DNA of 64,000 nucleotides from Flavobacteriales bacterium (GTDB taxonomy: Bacteria; Bacteroidota; Bacteroidia; Flavobacteriales_D; Crocinitomicaceae): NCBI GenBank assembly GCA_947500755.1, contig CANMTO010000009.1:1-64000 (forward strand), read 5' to 3'. Each line of letters starts with the position of its first letter. The first letter of the stretch is position 1. The translations under genes and the position numbers were made by a program. Below are positions 9,248 to 17,711 of the stretch, piece after piece. The notes below the pieces were generated by a model, which saw nothing but the letters and a program-made list of their open reading frames with translations, did not search any database and had not been told where the DNA came from.

Positions 9248-10483
9248 ATGGAAAGTAAATTGATTATAATCTTGATTGTTGTAATAGGCGCGATTGCTAT
9301 TTCGCAGCTTGTTAGAGTTTATGAATTAACGGCCAAGTTGAGGAAGCATGATGAACATGAGATTCCAATGCGAGACAATTATTTGAACGCAAAGCTGATG
9401 CTTGCCTTTATGGTGATTCAGTTTGGGGGGTTTATCTACCTCATGTTGAAGTATGGTTGGACTGGCAGAGGACCCGCTGCATCAATACAGGGAGAGTCGA
9501 CCGATTGGTTACTCAACCTAAATCTCGTGCTCGTTTCGGCCATTTTCTTTATAACTAATTACTTATTGTTTTATTTTTCTTTTAAGTATGTAAAGCGCCC
9601 GGGAGTTAAGGCATATTATTACCCGCACAACAATAAACTGGAAATGTTGTGGACGGTAGTTCCAGCAGCAGTATTAGCGGTTGTAATAATTCTTGGATTG
9701 CAAACATGGAACGATGTAACCGGCGCTTCACCAAAAGATGCCATTAACCTTGAATTGTATTCTAAGCAATTCGACTGGACAGCAAGATATTCTGGCGGAG
9801 ACAACACACTAGGGCGGACAGATTATAAATTAATCACAGGAACCAACGAATTAGGTCTAATGACTGCAGCAACCATTGATTCATCGATACAGGCAATGCG
9901 ACATGGTGCAGGAGGTATTTTAGATATCCAAAAAACACTCAATAATAGAGATACCGTACTTACCGACTCCTTAGTGAACGTCCTGAGAAAAGATCTAGGC
10001 ACCAAAGAACGCCTACTACGCTTGCTTAATCAAATGAAGTCCACGCACAATGTGGCGTTAGATAAGCATGTGTATAATGATATTATACAGCGCGATACAT
10101 TGTACCTGTGTGTGAATAAACCTTATGAGATTTCATTTCGATCCAAAGATGTAATACATTCCGCGTATTTCCCGCATTTCAGAACGCAAATGAATACGGT
10201 TCCGGGATATGGTACGCGAATGAAATTTACCCCAAACAAAACTACCGCAGAAATGCGAACAATCAAGAATCTTCCAACGTTTCAATACGTATTGATGTGT
10301 AATAAAATTTGTGGTGGAGCACATTATAAAATGAAGATGATGGTGGTGGTTTTGGAAGAAGCAGAATACAATGCATGGATGAAGGGTAAAGGCACCAAAA
10401 CCTTTAAAGACACCTACTTCCCGGCTCCTGCAGCACCGGCAACAAATCCTGTAGCGGATACCGTGAAAACCGCAATGAATTAA
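9248..10483 (+). CDS. coxB: Cytochrome c oxidase subunit II
   Basis: Subunit II of the aa3-type oxidase, which accepts electrons through the binuclear CuA centre. All CuA ligands can be placed: H304, C351, C355, H359 and M362 in CNKICGGAHYKM. Hydrophobic helices occur at about 3-22, 50-68, 90-111 and 135-152. Compared with ordinary flavobacterial subunit II, an extra segment of roughly 80 residues (about 203-283) sits between the WTARYSG strand and the DVIHSAYFPHFR strand; it looks helical and polar. Its position directly after actF suggests a complex III-oxidase supercomplex. The C-terminus is a Pro/Ala-rich tail. Confidence 0.94.
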   Translation: MESKLIIILIVVIGAIAISQLVRVYELTAKLRKHDEHEIPMRDNYLNAKLMLAFMVIQFGGFIYLMLKYGWTGRGPAASIQGESTDWLLNLNLVLVSAIFFITNYLLFYFSFKYVKRPGVKAYYYPHNNKLEMLWTVVPAAVLAVVIILGLQTWNDVTGASPKDAINLELYSKQFDWTARYSGGDNTLGRTDYKLITGTNELGLMTAATIDSSIQAMRHGAGGILDIQKTLNNRDTVLTDSLVNVLRKDLGTKERLLRLLNQMKSTHNVALDKHVYNDIIQRDTLYLCVNKPYEISFRSKDVIHSAYFPHFRTQMNTVPGYGTRMKFTPNKTTAEMRTIKNLPTFQYVLMCNKICGGAHYKMKMMVVVLEEAEYNAWMKGKGTKTFKDTYFPAPAAPATNPVADTVKTAMN

Positions 10484-10509
10484 TTAATAAAGATTTAAAC
10501 TCAATAAAC

Positions 10510-12366
10510 ATGGCTTCAACAGCGCACGATGTACATTCTCATGATCACCACGAGCATCATCATGAAGAAAGTTTTGTTTCTAAATATATTTTCAGTCAAG
10601 ACCATAAAATGATTGGCAAGCAGTTTTTGATAACTGCGATATTCATGGGGTTAGTGGCGATGCTCTTATCGATCCTTTTTAGAATCCAGCTGGCATGGCC
10701 AGGGGAGAGTTCTGATTTTCTAAATTTCTTTTTAGGGGATCAATGGGCTCCGGAAGGGGTATTGAAAGAGGATATGTATTTAGGATTAGTAACCATTCAC
10801 GGTACAATCATGGTGTTCTTTCTTTTAACCGGAGGATTATCAGGAACGTTCTCCAATATATTAATTCCTTTGCAATTGGGCGCGCGTGACATGGCATCAG
10901 GGTTTTTAAACATGTTGTCTTATTGGTTCTTCCTCCTCTCTTCACTGATTATGTTCCTCTCGTTGTTCGTAATGAATGGTTCGATTTTTGGAATTGATAT
11001 ACCCGGAGATTGGGGAACCATAGGAAACGGACCAGCGATGGCAGGTTGGACGGTCTACCCTCCGTTGTCAGCGCTACCACAAGCAGTTACCGGTTCAGGG
11101 TTTGGGATGACCTTGTGGTTGTTTTCAATGACGATATTTATTGCGGGTTCATTAATTGGAAGTTTGAATTATATCGTTACCGTTTTGAATTTACGTACAA
11201 CCGGCATGACCATGACAAGAATGCCATTAACCATATGGGCGTTTTTTGTTACCGCAATTCTAGGCGTACTATCTTTCCCTGTTCTCTTGTCTGCTGCGCT
11301 CCTTCTGATGATGGATCGAATGGCAGGAACAAGTTTTTATTTATCTGACATTATGGTGGGTAGCGAGATGTTATCCAATCATGGAGGTTCGCCGATTTTA
11401 TTCCAGCATTTGTTCTGGTTCTTAGGTCACCCGGAAGTTTACATTGTATTATTACCAGCACTAGGGTTATCCTCAGAGATTATTGCCACCAATGCAAGAA
11501 AACCGATTTTTGGTTATAAAGCGATGATTGGGTCCATATTAGCTATTGGGTTCCTGTCCTTTATTGTGTGGGGTCACCACATGTTTATAACCGGAATGAA
11601 TCCATTCTTAGGTAGTGTGTTTGTTTTTACCACCTTGTTAATTGCGATTCCTTCAGCGGTAAAAGTATTCAACTATATTACTACGTTGTGGAAGGGTTCT
11701 ATCGTGTATACGCCAGCGATGTTGTTTGCAATAGCACTAGTGTCTACGTTCATAACAGGTGGGGTAACAGGGATTATCTTAGCGGATTCTGCCTTAGATA
11801 TCGCTCTGCATGACACCTATTTTGTGGTAGCACACTTCCATATTGTAATGGGGATGTCTGCGGTATTTGGAATGTTTGCAGGGGTATACCATTGGTTCCC
11901 TAAGATGTATGGACGAATGATGAATAATCGAATGGGGTATGTACATTTTTGGATAACTATTGTCGGTGCCTATGGTGTTTTCTTCCCGATGCACTTTGTG
12001 GGTATTGCTGGTGCGCCAAGAAGATATTATGATTACTCTGTTTTTGGTGAATTCGATACGGACACCTTTAATATGATCATGGATCTGAATGTGATCATCA
12101 CGGTGTTTGCCATTATAGCAGCTGTAGGCCAAGTTATTTTCTTATTCAACTTTTTCTACAGTATTTATAGAGGCCCGGTGGCGCCACAAAACCCTTGGAA
12201 GTCCAATACCCTAGAGTGGACAGCCCCAGTCGAACACATGCATGGAAATTGGCCTGGAGCCCTACCTGTTGCTCACCGTTGGCCGTATGATTACTCTAAA
12301 CCAGGCGCAGCGGATGACTTTATTCCGCAGAATGTGCCCTTAGCCGAAGGAGAAACAGAACATTAA
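10510..12366 (+). CDS. coxA: Cytochrome c oxidase subunit I
   Basis: Catalytic heme-copper subunit, 618 residues with about 12-14 helices. Catalytic residues are in place: H97 and H444 for the low-spin heme, H442 for heme a3, and H307, H356 and H357 for CuB, with the covalently linked Tyr311 in GHPEVY. The N-terminal 20 residues are unusually His/Asp/Glu-rich (HSHDHHEHHHEE), a feature seen in Bacteroidota subunit I that might bind copper; that role is inference. No subunit III or assembly genes follow; the operon ends here at a clear terminator. Confidence 0.96.
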   Translation: MASTAHDVHSHDHHEHHHEESFVSKYIFSQDHKMIGKQFLITAIFMGLVAMLLSILFRIQLAWPGESSDFLNFFLGDQWAPEGVLKEDMYLGLVTIHGTIMVFFLLTGGLSGTFSNILIPLQLGARDMASGFLNMLSYWFFLLSSLIMFLSLFVMNGSIFGIDIPGDWGTIGNGPAMAGWTVYPPLSALPQAVTGSGFGMTLWLFSMTIFIAGSLIGSLNYIVTVLNLRTTGMTMTRMPLTIWAFFVTAILGVLSFPVLLSAALLLMMDRMAGTSFYLSDIMVGSEMLSNHGGSPILFQHLFWFLGHPEVYIVLLPALGLSSEIIATNARKPIFGYKAMIGSILAIGFLSFIVWGHHMFITGMNPFLGSVFVFTTLLIAIPSAVKVFNYITTLWKGSIVYTPAMLFAIALVSTFITGGVTGIILADSALDIALHDTYFVVAHFHIVMGMSAVFGMFAGVYHWFPKMYGRMMNNRMGYVHFWITIVGAYGVFFPMHFVGIAGAPRRYYDYSVFGEFDTDTFNMIMDLNVIITVFAIIAAVGQVIFLFNFFYSIYRGPVAPQNPWKSNTLEWTAPVEHMHGNWPGALPVAHRWPYDYSKPGAADDFIPQNVPLAEGETEH

Positions 12367-12372
12367 TGATTG

Positions 12373-12395
12373 AAAGCCCCATTGGGGCTTTTTTT
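12373..12395 (+). terminator. Intrinsic terminator after coxA
   Basis: A perfect 8-base stem AAAGCCCC / GGGGCTTT with a 3-base loop (ATT), followed by TTTT. It lies 7 bases after the coxA stop. The stop codon of the opposite-strand gene (12394-12396) falls in the T run, so the hairpin may slow transcription from both directions, although the minus-strand T tail is only three bases long. Confidence 0.88.
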
Positions 12396-12975
12396 ATGGC
12401 TCTATGTTTTCTATTTCTGGGGCAACAAGTTCAAGCTCGTTGAAATAGTCTTGCCCAAATGCTCGAATGATGGGTTCCTTGAGAAATTTATATACAGGCA
12501 TTTCAAGCTTACTTCCACAGGCACATGCGGATTCGCAAATGTTCCACTCATCGAATTGGAGCGCTTTAAAATTCTGATATTGCTTAACACGTATGGGATA
12601 AAGAGAACAAGAAATAGGTTTAATGTTATCGATTGCTCCTGCGCGGTGTGCGGCTTCTATCGCACACAAGGCGATTTGATTTTTGTCAAAAAACACAAAC
12701 GCACATTCCTTTCCATCCACAAGCATGGTTACAGGTTCGTTTTCTTGGTCCAGGTAGGAAACACCCTTACGTTCAATTGCCGCAAGACCTTCCGGGCGCA
12801 TGTAGGGTTTAATGTGCTCAAGGTGTTCTGAAATTTGGATTACTTCTTCTGAAGTTAGTGGCGCACCCGCATCGCCCTCAACGCAGCAGGCACCTTTACA
12901 AGAGGCTAAATCACAGACAAATTTTCGCTTGAAAATTTCTGCCGATACAATGGTGTCGTTGAGTTCAATTAACAT
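12394..12975 (-). CDS. DUF3109 family cysteine-rich protein
   Basis: A 193-residue cytoplasmic protein of the DUF3109 family, related to putative zinc- or iron-chelating YkgJ-type domains. Cysteines cluster as C-x4-C-x3-CC near residues 21-31 (CDLASCKGACC), with further Cys in ECAF, LCAI, SCSLYPIR and ESACAC, which probably bind a metal or an iron-sulfur cluster. Function is unknown. A minus-strand TAATTTTG at 12987-12980 sits only 4 bases before the ATG, so the message may be nearly leaderless. It stands alone between the respiratory operon and the rimP operon. Confidence 0.85.
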   Translation of the reverse strand: MLIELNDTIVSAEIFKRKFVCDLASCKGACCVEGDAGAPLTSEEVIQISEHLEHIKPYMRPEGLAAIERKGVSYLDQENEPVTMLVDGKECAFVFFDKNQIALCAIEAAHRAGAIDNIKPISCSLYPIRVKQYQNFKALQFDEWNICESACACGSKLEMPVYKFLKEPIIRAFGQDYFNELELVAPEIENIEP

Positions 12976-12979
12976 GCCT

Positions 12980-12987
12980 CAAAATTA
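12980..12987 (-). promoter_or_regulatory. Candidate -7 element for the DUF3109 gene
   Basis: Read on the minus strand this is TAATTTTG, a match to TAnnTTTG. Its last base is 4 bases before the ATG at 12975, so transcription would begin at or next to the start codon. No good -33 TTG is seen. Confidence 0.4.
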
Positions 12988-13001
12988 ATGCGAATTTTTG
13001 A

Positions 13002-13033
13002 TTTGGAAGTTTCTTATAATTAACCTACCTTTG
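13002..13033 (+). promoter_or_regulatory. Promoter of the rimP-nusA-infB operon
   Basis: TTTG (13002-13005), 20-base spacer, TACCTTTG (13026-13033): an exact match in sequence and spacing to the Bacteroidota primary sigma-factor promoter. A start near 13037 gives a leader of about 46 bases holding the hairpin at 13053. Confidence 0.85.
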
Positions 13034-13052
13034 TTTTAGGTTAAATGATAAT

Positions 13053-13079
13053 GAGGGGACGGAAGTCCCCTCTTTTTTT
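13053..13079 (+). terminator. Terminator-like hairpin in the rimP leader (possible attenuator)
   Basis: A perfect 8-base stem GAGGGGAC / GTCCCCTC closed by a GGAA tetraloop, followed directly by seven T. It has the full form of an intrinsic terminator, yet it lies between the promoter and the rimP ATG at 13083 and ends 3 bases before that codon. Since nusA is the second gene of the operon and NusA affects pausing and termination at hairpins, autoregulation by attenuation is a reasonable inference. No upstream anti-terminator stem or leader peptide was found in the 46-base leader. Confidence 0.8.
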
Positions 13080-13082
13080 ACT

Positions 13083-13556
13083 ATGATTGACAAAAAGTTA
13101 GTGTTAAAATTAGCGGAAGAACGTATTCAGGAATTGAATAGAGGGCTTTTTATTGTGGAATTATCTATTTCAACGCGAAATGTGATCAGTATTGAATTGG
13201 ATAGAGAAGATGGCGGTGTTTCTATTGAGGATTGTATTTCTGTTTCACGGAACGTTGAGCATAACCTGGATAGAGAAACCGTGGATTTTGAACTGAACGT
13301 TTCCTCTGCGGGTATGGATCGACCCTTACGCCATCACAAACAGTTTGTCAAGAATACAGGTCGCCGCTTGACCTTTCTAAAAACAGACGGGGTACAAATT
13401 GAAGGGACATTAAAGTCATTTAGTGCCGATAGTTTTTTAGTATCGATAGAACGAATCGTTAAAAACGAAAAGAATAAAAATGAACTTATAGCAGAAGAAT
13501 TTACCATCCCTGCGAAAGAAATAAAAGAAATAAAACGTGTAATATCCTTTAAATAA
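13083..13556 (+). CDS. rimP: Ribosome maturation factor RimP
   Basis: A 157-residue RimP, needed for late assembly of the 30S subunit. The N-terminal alpha/beta domain includes IELDREDGGVSIEDCISVSR and the ELNVSSAGMDRPL segment (equivalent to the conserved VSSPG-x-D-RPL), and the C-terminal SH3-like barrel begins about residue 92. The gene heads the conserved rimP-nusA-infB operon, with nusA 6 bases downstream. The start codon comes just 3 bases after a terminator-like T run, leaving no room for a Shine-Dalgarno sequence. Confidence 0.95.
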   Translation: MIDKKLVLKLAEERIQELNRGLFIVELSISTRNVISIELDREDGGVSIEDCISVSRNVEHNLDRETVDFELNVSSAGMDRPLRHHKQFVKNTGRRLTFLKTDGVQIEGTLKSFSADSFLVSIERIVKNEKNKNELIAEEFTIPAKEIKEIKRVISFK

Positions 13557-13562
13557 AAACCA

Positions 13563-14798
13563 ATGAATAGTATTGATTTAGTTGAATCCTTTTCCGAGTT
13601 TAAAGAGCTTAAAAACATTGATAAGCAAACCATGCAACATGTGCTTGAAGATGTATTTCGGGCCATGCTGAAAAAGAAGTTCAATACCGATGAACATATC
13701 GATGTAATTGTGAACATTGAGAAAGGTGATGTACAGATTTTCCTAAATAAGGAGATCGTTGATGACGGTGAAGTGGAAGATCCAAATACAGAAATCGCCT
13801 ATTCTGATGCCATTAAAATAGAACCAGATTTCGAAATTGGAGAAGAGGTAACCGAAGAATTTAAGTTTATGGATTTTGGACGTCGAAACGTGCTTTCATT
13901 ACGTCAAAATCTGATTTCTCGAATTCTTGAATTGGAAAAAGATCATTTATACAAAAAATACAAGGAGCGCGTAGGAGAAATTGTTACCGGCGAAGTATAC
14001 CAAGTTTGGAAGAAAGAAATCCTAGTAATGGACGACGATCACAACGAGCTTATTTTGCCGAAATCGGAACAAATTCCGTCAGATTTCTTCAAAAAAGGAG
14101 AAACAGTGCGAGCCGTAGTTTCAAAAGTAGACATGCGAAATAGTACTCCAGTGATTATTCTCTCGAGAACAGCCCCAGAGTTTTTGGAGCGTTTGTTTGA
14201 ATTGGAGGTTCCAGAGGTATTTGATGGCTTAATTACCATTAAAAAGATTGTTCGTGAGCCCGGCGAACGCGCTAAAGTAGCGGTTGAATCCTATGATGAC
14301 CGTATTGATCCAGTAGGGGCATGCGTCGGAATGAAAGGAAGCAGAATTCATGGAATCGTTAGAGAGCTGCGCAATGAGAACATTGATGTGATTAATTATA
14401 CGTCGAATAATCAGCTGCTTATTCAACGAGCATTGTCTCCCGCGAAAATAACGTCCATGGAAATCGATGAAGAAGAAAAACGTGTGAAAGTGTTTTTAAA
14501 ACCAGATCAAGTTTCTTTAGCTATTGGTCGGGGTGGAAACAACATTAAGCTGGCCGGTAAATTAGCGGGTTACGAAATTGACGTGTATCGCGATGGAGAA
14601 GTGGATGTGGAAGACGTTGATTTAGAAGAATTTGCAGATGAAATAGACGGGTGGATTATTGATGAATTAAAAACCATCGGTTGCGATACTGCGAAGTCTG
14701 TACTTGAAATGAATATTGAAGAATTGGTTAAACGTACCGATTTAGAAAAAGAAACAATTGAAGAGGTATTCAAAATTTTGAATGCAGAATTTGAATAA
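13563..14798 (+). CDS. nusA: Transcription termination/antitermination factor NusA
   Basis: NusA, 411 residues, binds RNA polymerase and modulates pausing, termination and antitermination. Order: N-terminal polymerase-binding domain (1-about 125), S1 domain (about 138-200, starting GEIVTGEVYQVW), KH1 with the GMKGSRI turn, KH2 with GRGGNNIKLA, and a short acidic C-terminal helical region (about 345-411) with a helix-hairpin-helix-like stretch. The length is normal for Bacteroidota. It lies between rimP and infB in the conserved order. The leader hairpin of this operon could be a target of its own product. Confidence 0.97.
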   Translation: MNSIDLVESFSEFKELKNIDKQTMQHVLEDVFRAMLKKKFNTDEHIDVIVNIEKGDVQIFLNKEIVDDGEVEDPNTEIAYSDAIKIEPDFEIGEEVTEEFKFMDFGRRNVLSLRQNLISRILELEKDHLYKKYKERVGEIVTGEVYQVWKKEILVMDDDHNELILPKSEQIPSDFFKKGETVRAVVSKVDMRNSTPVIILSRTAPEFLERLFELEVPEVFDGLITIKKIVREPGERAKVAVESYDDRIDPVGACVGMKGSRIHGIVRELRNENIDVINYTSNNQLLIQRALSPAKITSMEIDEEEKRVKVFLKPDQVSLAIGRGGNNIKLAGKLAGYEIDVYRDGEVDVEDVDLEEFADEIDGWIIDELKTIGCDTAKSVLEMNIEELVKRTDLEKETIEEVFKILNAEFE

Positions 14799-14825
14799 TT
14801 TTGAAATACATTAGGGAATAATATT

Positions 14826-17450
14826 ATGGCAGGGAAACCCATTCGTTTAGGAAAAGCAGCAGGTGAATTAAATGTTGGATTGCCAACGTTAGTGGAATTT
14901 TTAGGCTCTAAAGGCATAACGATTGACTCTAATCCAAATACGAAATTAGACCCAGAGCATTTTCAGTTATTGTGTACCGAATTTGCAGCCGACCAAACCT
15001 TGAAAGAACAGGCGAAAGGCACGGCTCAAAAAGAAAAAAAGGAATCGATTTCACTCAGAGATACGCGCCAAGAAACACCGTTCATTCAACAAAAGCAAGC
15101 GGAGGACGAGGATGGCGATGATATTAATTTAGAAGAAATTAAACGTGCGGTTTTGGAACCCGAAACAGTTAAGCCAAAATCAAATGAGCCACATGTGAAT
15201 GTGGTAGGAAAAATAGATTTGGAGGCCTTAAAGCCAAAGAAAAAGCCTGAAGTTGTTTTGCCCGAACCTGAGATTGAGGCTCCAAAACCATTAGAGCCCA
15301 AGGTTGAAGAAAAACCTGCCGCTCCGGTGATTGAAACCCATAAAACCGTACGTACCGTATTGACGGGGCCTACCGTCCTAGGTAAAATTGATTTACCAGT
15401 TGAGCGTCCTAAATCGAGTGCCTCGAGTGCTGCCGCAGAAGAAGAAAAACGCAAACGCAAACGTATAAAGAAGGTAGAAACTCCTCCTCCCGGAGCAAAA
15501 CCGCAACCTGCGAAACCGGGTGTCTTTAAGGCGGAAAAAAAGGAAATATCTGAACACGACATTCAAAAGGAAATTAAAGAAACCCTCGCTCGTCTGTCCG
15601 GTCAAGGGTCCAAATCTAAGTCCTCCAAGAATCGAAGAATTAAAAGAGATAATGTAGCCCAGCGCCGTCAAGAAGAAATGATTGCTGCAGAACTAGACGA
15701 TAAGATTCTCAAACTTACAGAGTTTGTGACCGTTTCAGAATTAGCAAGTATGATGAGCGTACAGCCCACACAGGTTATTTCTGCCTGCATGTCTTTAGGG
15801 ATCTTTGCATCGATTAATCAACGTTTAGATGCTGAAACAATTCAAATTGTTGCCGACGAATTTGGTTTTGAAACAGAGTTTATTAGCGCTGAAGTTCAAG
15901 ATGCCGTGCTAACGGTAGAAGACTTACCGACAGAATTAGTTTCTAGGCCCCCTATTATTACGGTGATGGGGCACGTGGATCATGGTAAAACTTCGCTATT
16001 AGATAGAATACGAAACGCAAACGTAACTGACGGTGAGGCTGGAGGGATTACCCAACATATTGGTGCCTACTCGGTAACGCTAAAAGATAATCGTAAAATG
16101 ACCTTCCTAGATACGCCAGGTCACGAAGCCTTTACCGCAATGCGTGCTCGAGGAGCTCAAGTCACTGACCTTGCAATTATTATTGTTGCTGCAGACGACG
16201 ATGTCATGCCACAAACAAAAGAGGCCATCTCTCATGCGCAGGCCGCAAATGTACCCATGATTTTTGCCATCAATAAAATTGATAAGCCGGGTGCAAATCC
16301 TGACCGAATCCGCGAACAATTATCCCAAATGAATATTTTGGTAGAAGATTGGGGTGGAAAATATCAGGTGCAGGAAATTTCCGCGAAAAAAGGACTAAAT
16401 ATCCCTGAATTGCTAGACAAGGTCTTGCTGGAAGCAGAAATGTTAGAGCTCAAGGCAAATCCGAATAAAAACGCGGTTGGAACAGTAATTGAATCGTCGT
16501 TGGACAAAGGAAAAGGGTATGTTACCAACATCTTAGTTGAGGCGGGTACCATGCGGATTGGAGATGTGGTTCTTGTAGGTAGACATTACGGTCGCGTAAG
16601 AGCGATGCATGATGAACTCGGAGTAGTCTTGAAAGTTGCGGGACCAGCGCAACCGCTATCGATTTTAGGAATCAACGGAGCTCCAAGTGCAGGAGATAAA
16701 TTTCACGTATTGGATGATGAAAAAGAAGCCAAAGCGCTTGCTGCCAAGCGAGAACAATTATATAGGGAACAGGGCCTTCGTACGAATAAACACATCACAC
16801 TCGATGAAATTGGACGCCGTTTAGCGATTGGTGACTTCAAAGAGTTGAATATTATTGTTAAAGGGGATGTAGACGGGTCGATCGAAGCCCTCTCTGATGC
16901 CTTACAAAATTTATCAACCCCAGAAATTCAAGTAAATATAGTACTCAAAGGAGTTGGAGCAATTTCTGAGGCTGACATTAACTTAGCCTCGGCATCTGAC
17001 GCTATTATCATCGGATTCCAGGTGCGACCAACCGTTGGTGCACGAAAATTAGCAGAAACGGAACAAATCGACATCCGCCTTTACTCCATTATCTACAAGG
17101 CCATTGAAGAAATTAAAGCGGCGATGGAGGGAATGTTATCTCCGGATATTGAAGAAAAAGTAACGGGAACTGCTGAAATTCGTGAAACATTCGATATTAC
17201 TAAAGTTGGAACTATCGCAGGATGTTATGTAGTCGATGGAATCATCAAACGCTCTGCTAAGGTTCGGGTAATTCGTGATGGCATTGTGATTCATAACGGA
17301 ACGCTTGGATCTCTCAAACGCTTTAAGGATGACGTGAAGGAAGTCAAGAATAACTACGAATGTGGATTGAATATCGATAAGTTTAATGACATCCAAATTG
17401 GAGATTTAGTAGAGGCATACGAAGAAGTTGAAGTTGCAAGAAAGCTTTAA
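14826..17450 (+). CDS. infB: Translation initiation factor IF-2
   Basis: IF-2, 874 residues, a GTPase that places initiator tRNA on the ribosome. The N-terminal third (about 60-290) is a charged Lys/Glu/Pro-rich linker of low complexity. The GTPase domain starts near residue 375 with G1 GHVDHGKT (382-389), then DTPGHEAF, and NKIDKPG as G4. Domains II-IV follow to the C-terminus, including the [13 protein letters not shown] segment. Start and length fit the family. A new promoter for tatA lies just after its stop, so the rimP operon probably ends here; no hairpin terminator was seen. Confidence 0.97.
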   Translation: MAGKPIRLGKAAGELNVGLPTLVEFLGSKGITIDSNPNTKLDPEHFQLLCTEFAADQTLKEQAKGTAQKEKKESISLRDTRQETPFIQQKQAEDEDGDDINLEEIKRAVLEPETVKPKSNEPHVNVVGKIDLEALKPKKKPEVVLPEPEIEAPKPLEPKVEEKPAAPVIETHKTVRTVLTGPTVLGKIDLPVERPKSSASSAAAEEEKRKRKRIKKVETPPPGAKPQPAKPGVFKAEKKEISEHDIQKEIKETLARLSGQGSKSKSSKNRRIKRDNVAQRRQEEMIAAELDDKILKLTEFVTVSELASMMSVQPTQVISACMSLGIFASINQRLDAETIQIVADEFGFETEFISAEVQDAVLTVEDLPTELVSRPPIITVMGHVDHGKTSLLDRIRNANVTDGEAGGITQHIGAYSVTLKDNRKMTFLDTPGHEAFTAMRARGAQVTDLAIIIVAADDDVMPQTKEAISHAQAANVPMIFAINKIDKPGANPDRIREQLSQMNILVEDWGGKYQVQEISAKKGLNIPELLDKVLLEAEMLELKANPNKNAVGTVIESSLDKGKGYVTNILVEAGTMRIGDVVLVGRHYGRVRAMHDELGVVLKVAGPAQPLSILGINGAPSAGDKFHVLDDEKEAKALAAKREQLYREQGLRTNKHITLDEIGRRLAIGDFKELNIIVKGDVDGSIEALSDALQNLSTPEIQVNIVLKGVGAISEADINLASASDAIIIGFQVRPTVGARKLAETEQIDIRLYSIIYKAIEEIKAAMEGMLSPDIEEKVTGTAEIRETFDITKVGTIAGCYVVDGIIKRSAKVRVIRDGIVIHNGTLGSLKRFKDDVKEVKNNYECGLNIDKFNDIQIGDLVEAYEEVEVARKL

Positions 17451-17454
17451 TGCA

Positions 17455-17486
17455 TTGCCTATTTGAATTAGAATTCCGTACCTTTG
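17455..17486 (+). promoter_or_regulatory. Promoter of tatA
   Basis: TTG (17455-17457), 21-base spacer, TACCTTTG (17479-17486). An upstream in-frame ATG-less start at 17484 would fall within the -7 box and could not be in the message; this places the tatA start at 17505, about 15 bases after the expected transcription start. Confidence 0.75.
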
Positions 17487-17504
17487 TTTCAAAACATTCT
17501 TAGT

Positions 17505-17708
17505 ATGCAAGAAATCCAACACGCACAGCTCTTTTCAGTGGGTCATATCATTCTGATTCTGCTTATTGTATTATTGTTGTTTGGAGGAAAGAAAATTCCA
17601 GAACTTATGAAAGGCCTAGGCCAAGGAATTAAGGAATTTAAAGACGCTTCTAAAAACGAAGAGAATAAATCTACTGCCTCAAGCGAAAAACAAATCGAAG
17701 AGAAGTAG
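17505..17708 (+). CDS. tatA: Sec-independent translocase subunit TatA/TatE family
   Basis: A 67-residue Tat translocase pore protein. One membrane helix (about 13-28, [15 protein letters not shown]) is followed by the FGGKKIPEL hinge and an amphipathic helix ([14 protein letters not shown]), then a charged tail. A start at 17505 was chosen because the in-frame TTG codon seven residues upstream overlaps the promoter -7 box. TatA works with TatC, which is not in the window; ActB in this region is a likely Tat substrate. gatA begins 3 bases downstream. Confidence 0.9.
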   Translation: MQEIQHAQLFSVGHIILILLIVLLLFGGKKIPELMKGLGQGIKEFKDASKNEENKSTASSEKQIEEK

Positions 17709-17711
17709 TCC

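Noticed and set aside
12370-12831. Plus-strand frame of 153 residues opposite the DUF3109 gene
   Set aside because: It is an antisense shadow: the minus strand encodes a clear DUF3109 protein, and the plus frame begins inside the coxA terminator.
15086-15562. Minus-strand frame of 158 residues in infB
   Set aside because: It mirrors the low-complexity Lys/Glu/Pro linker of IF-2 and gives a Ser/Gly/Phe-rich protein with no features.
17484-17504. Upstream seven-residue extension of TatA
   Set aside because: The start codon falls inside the promoter -7 box, so it would not be in the message.
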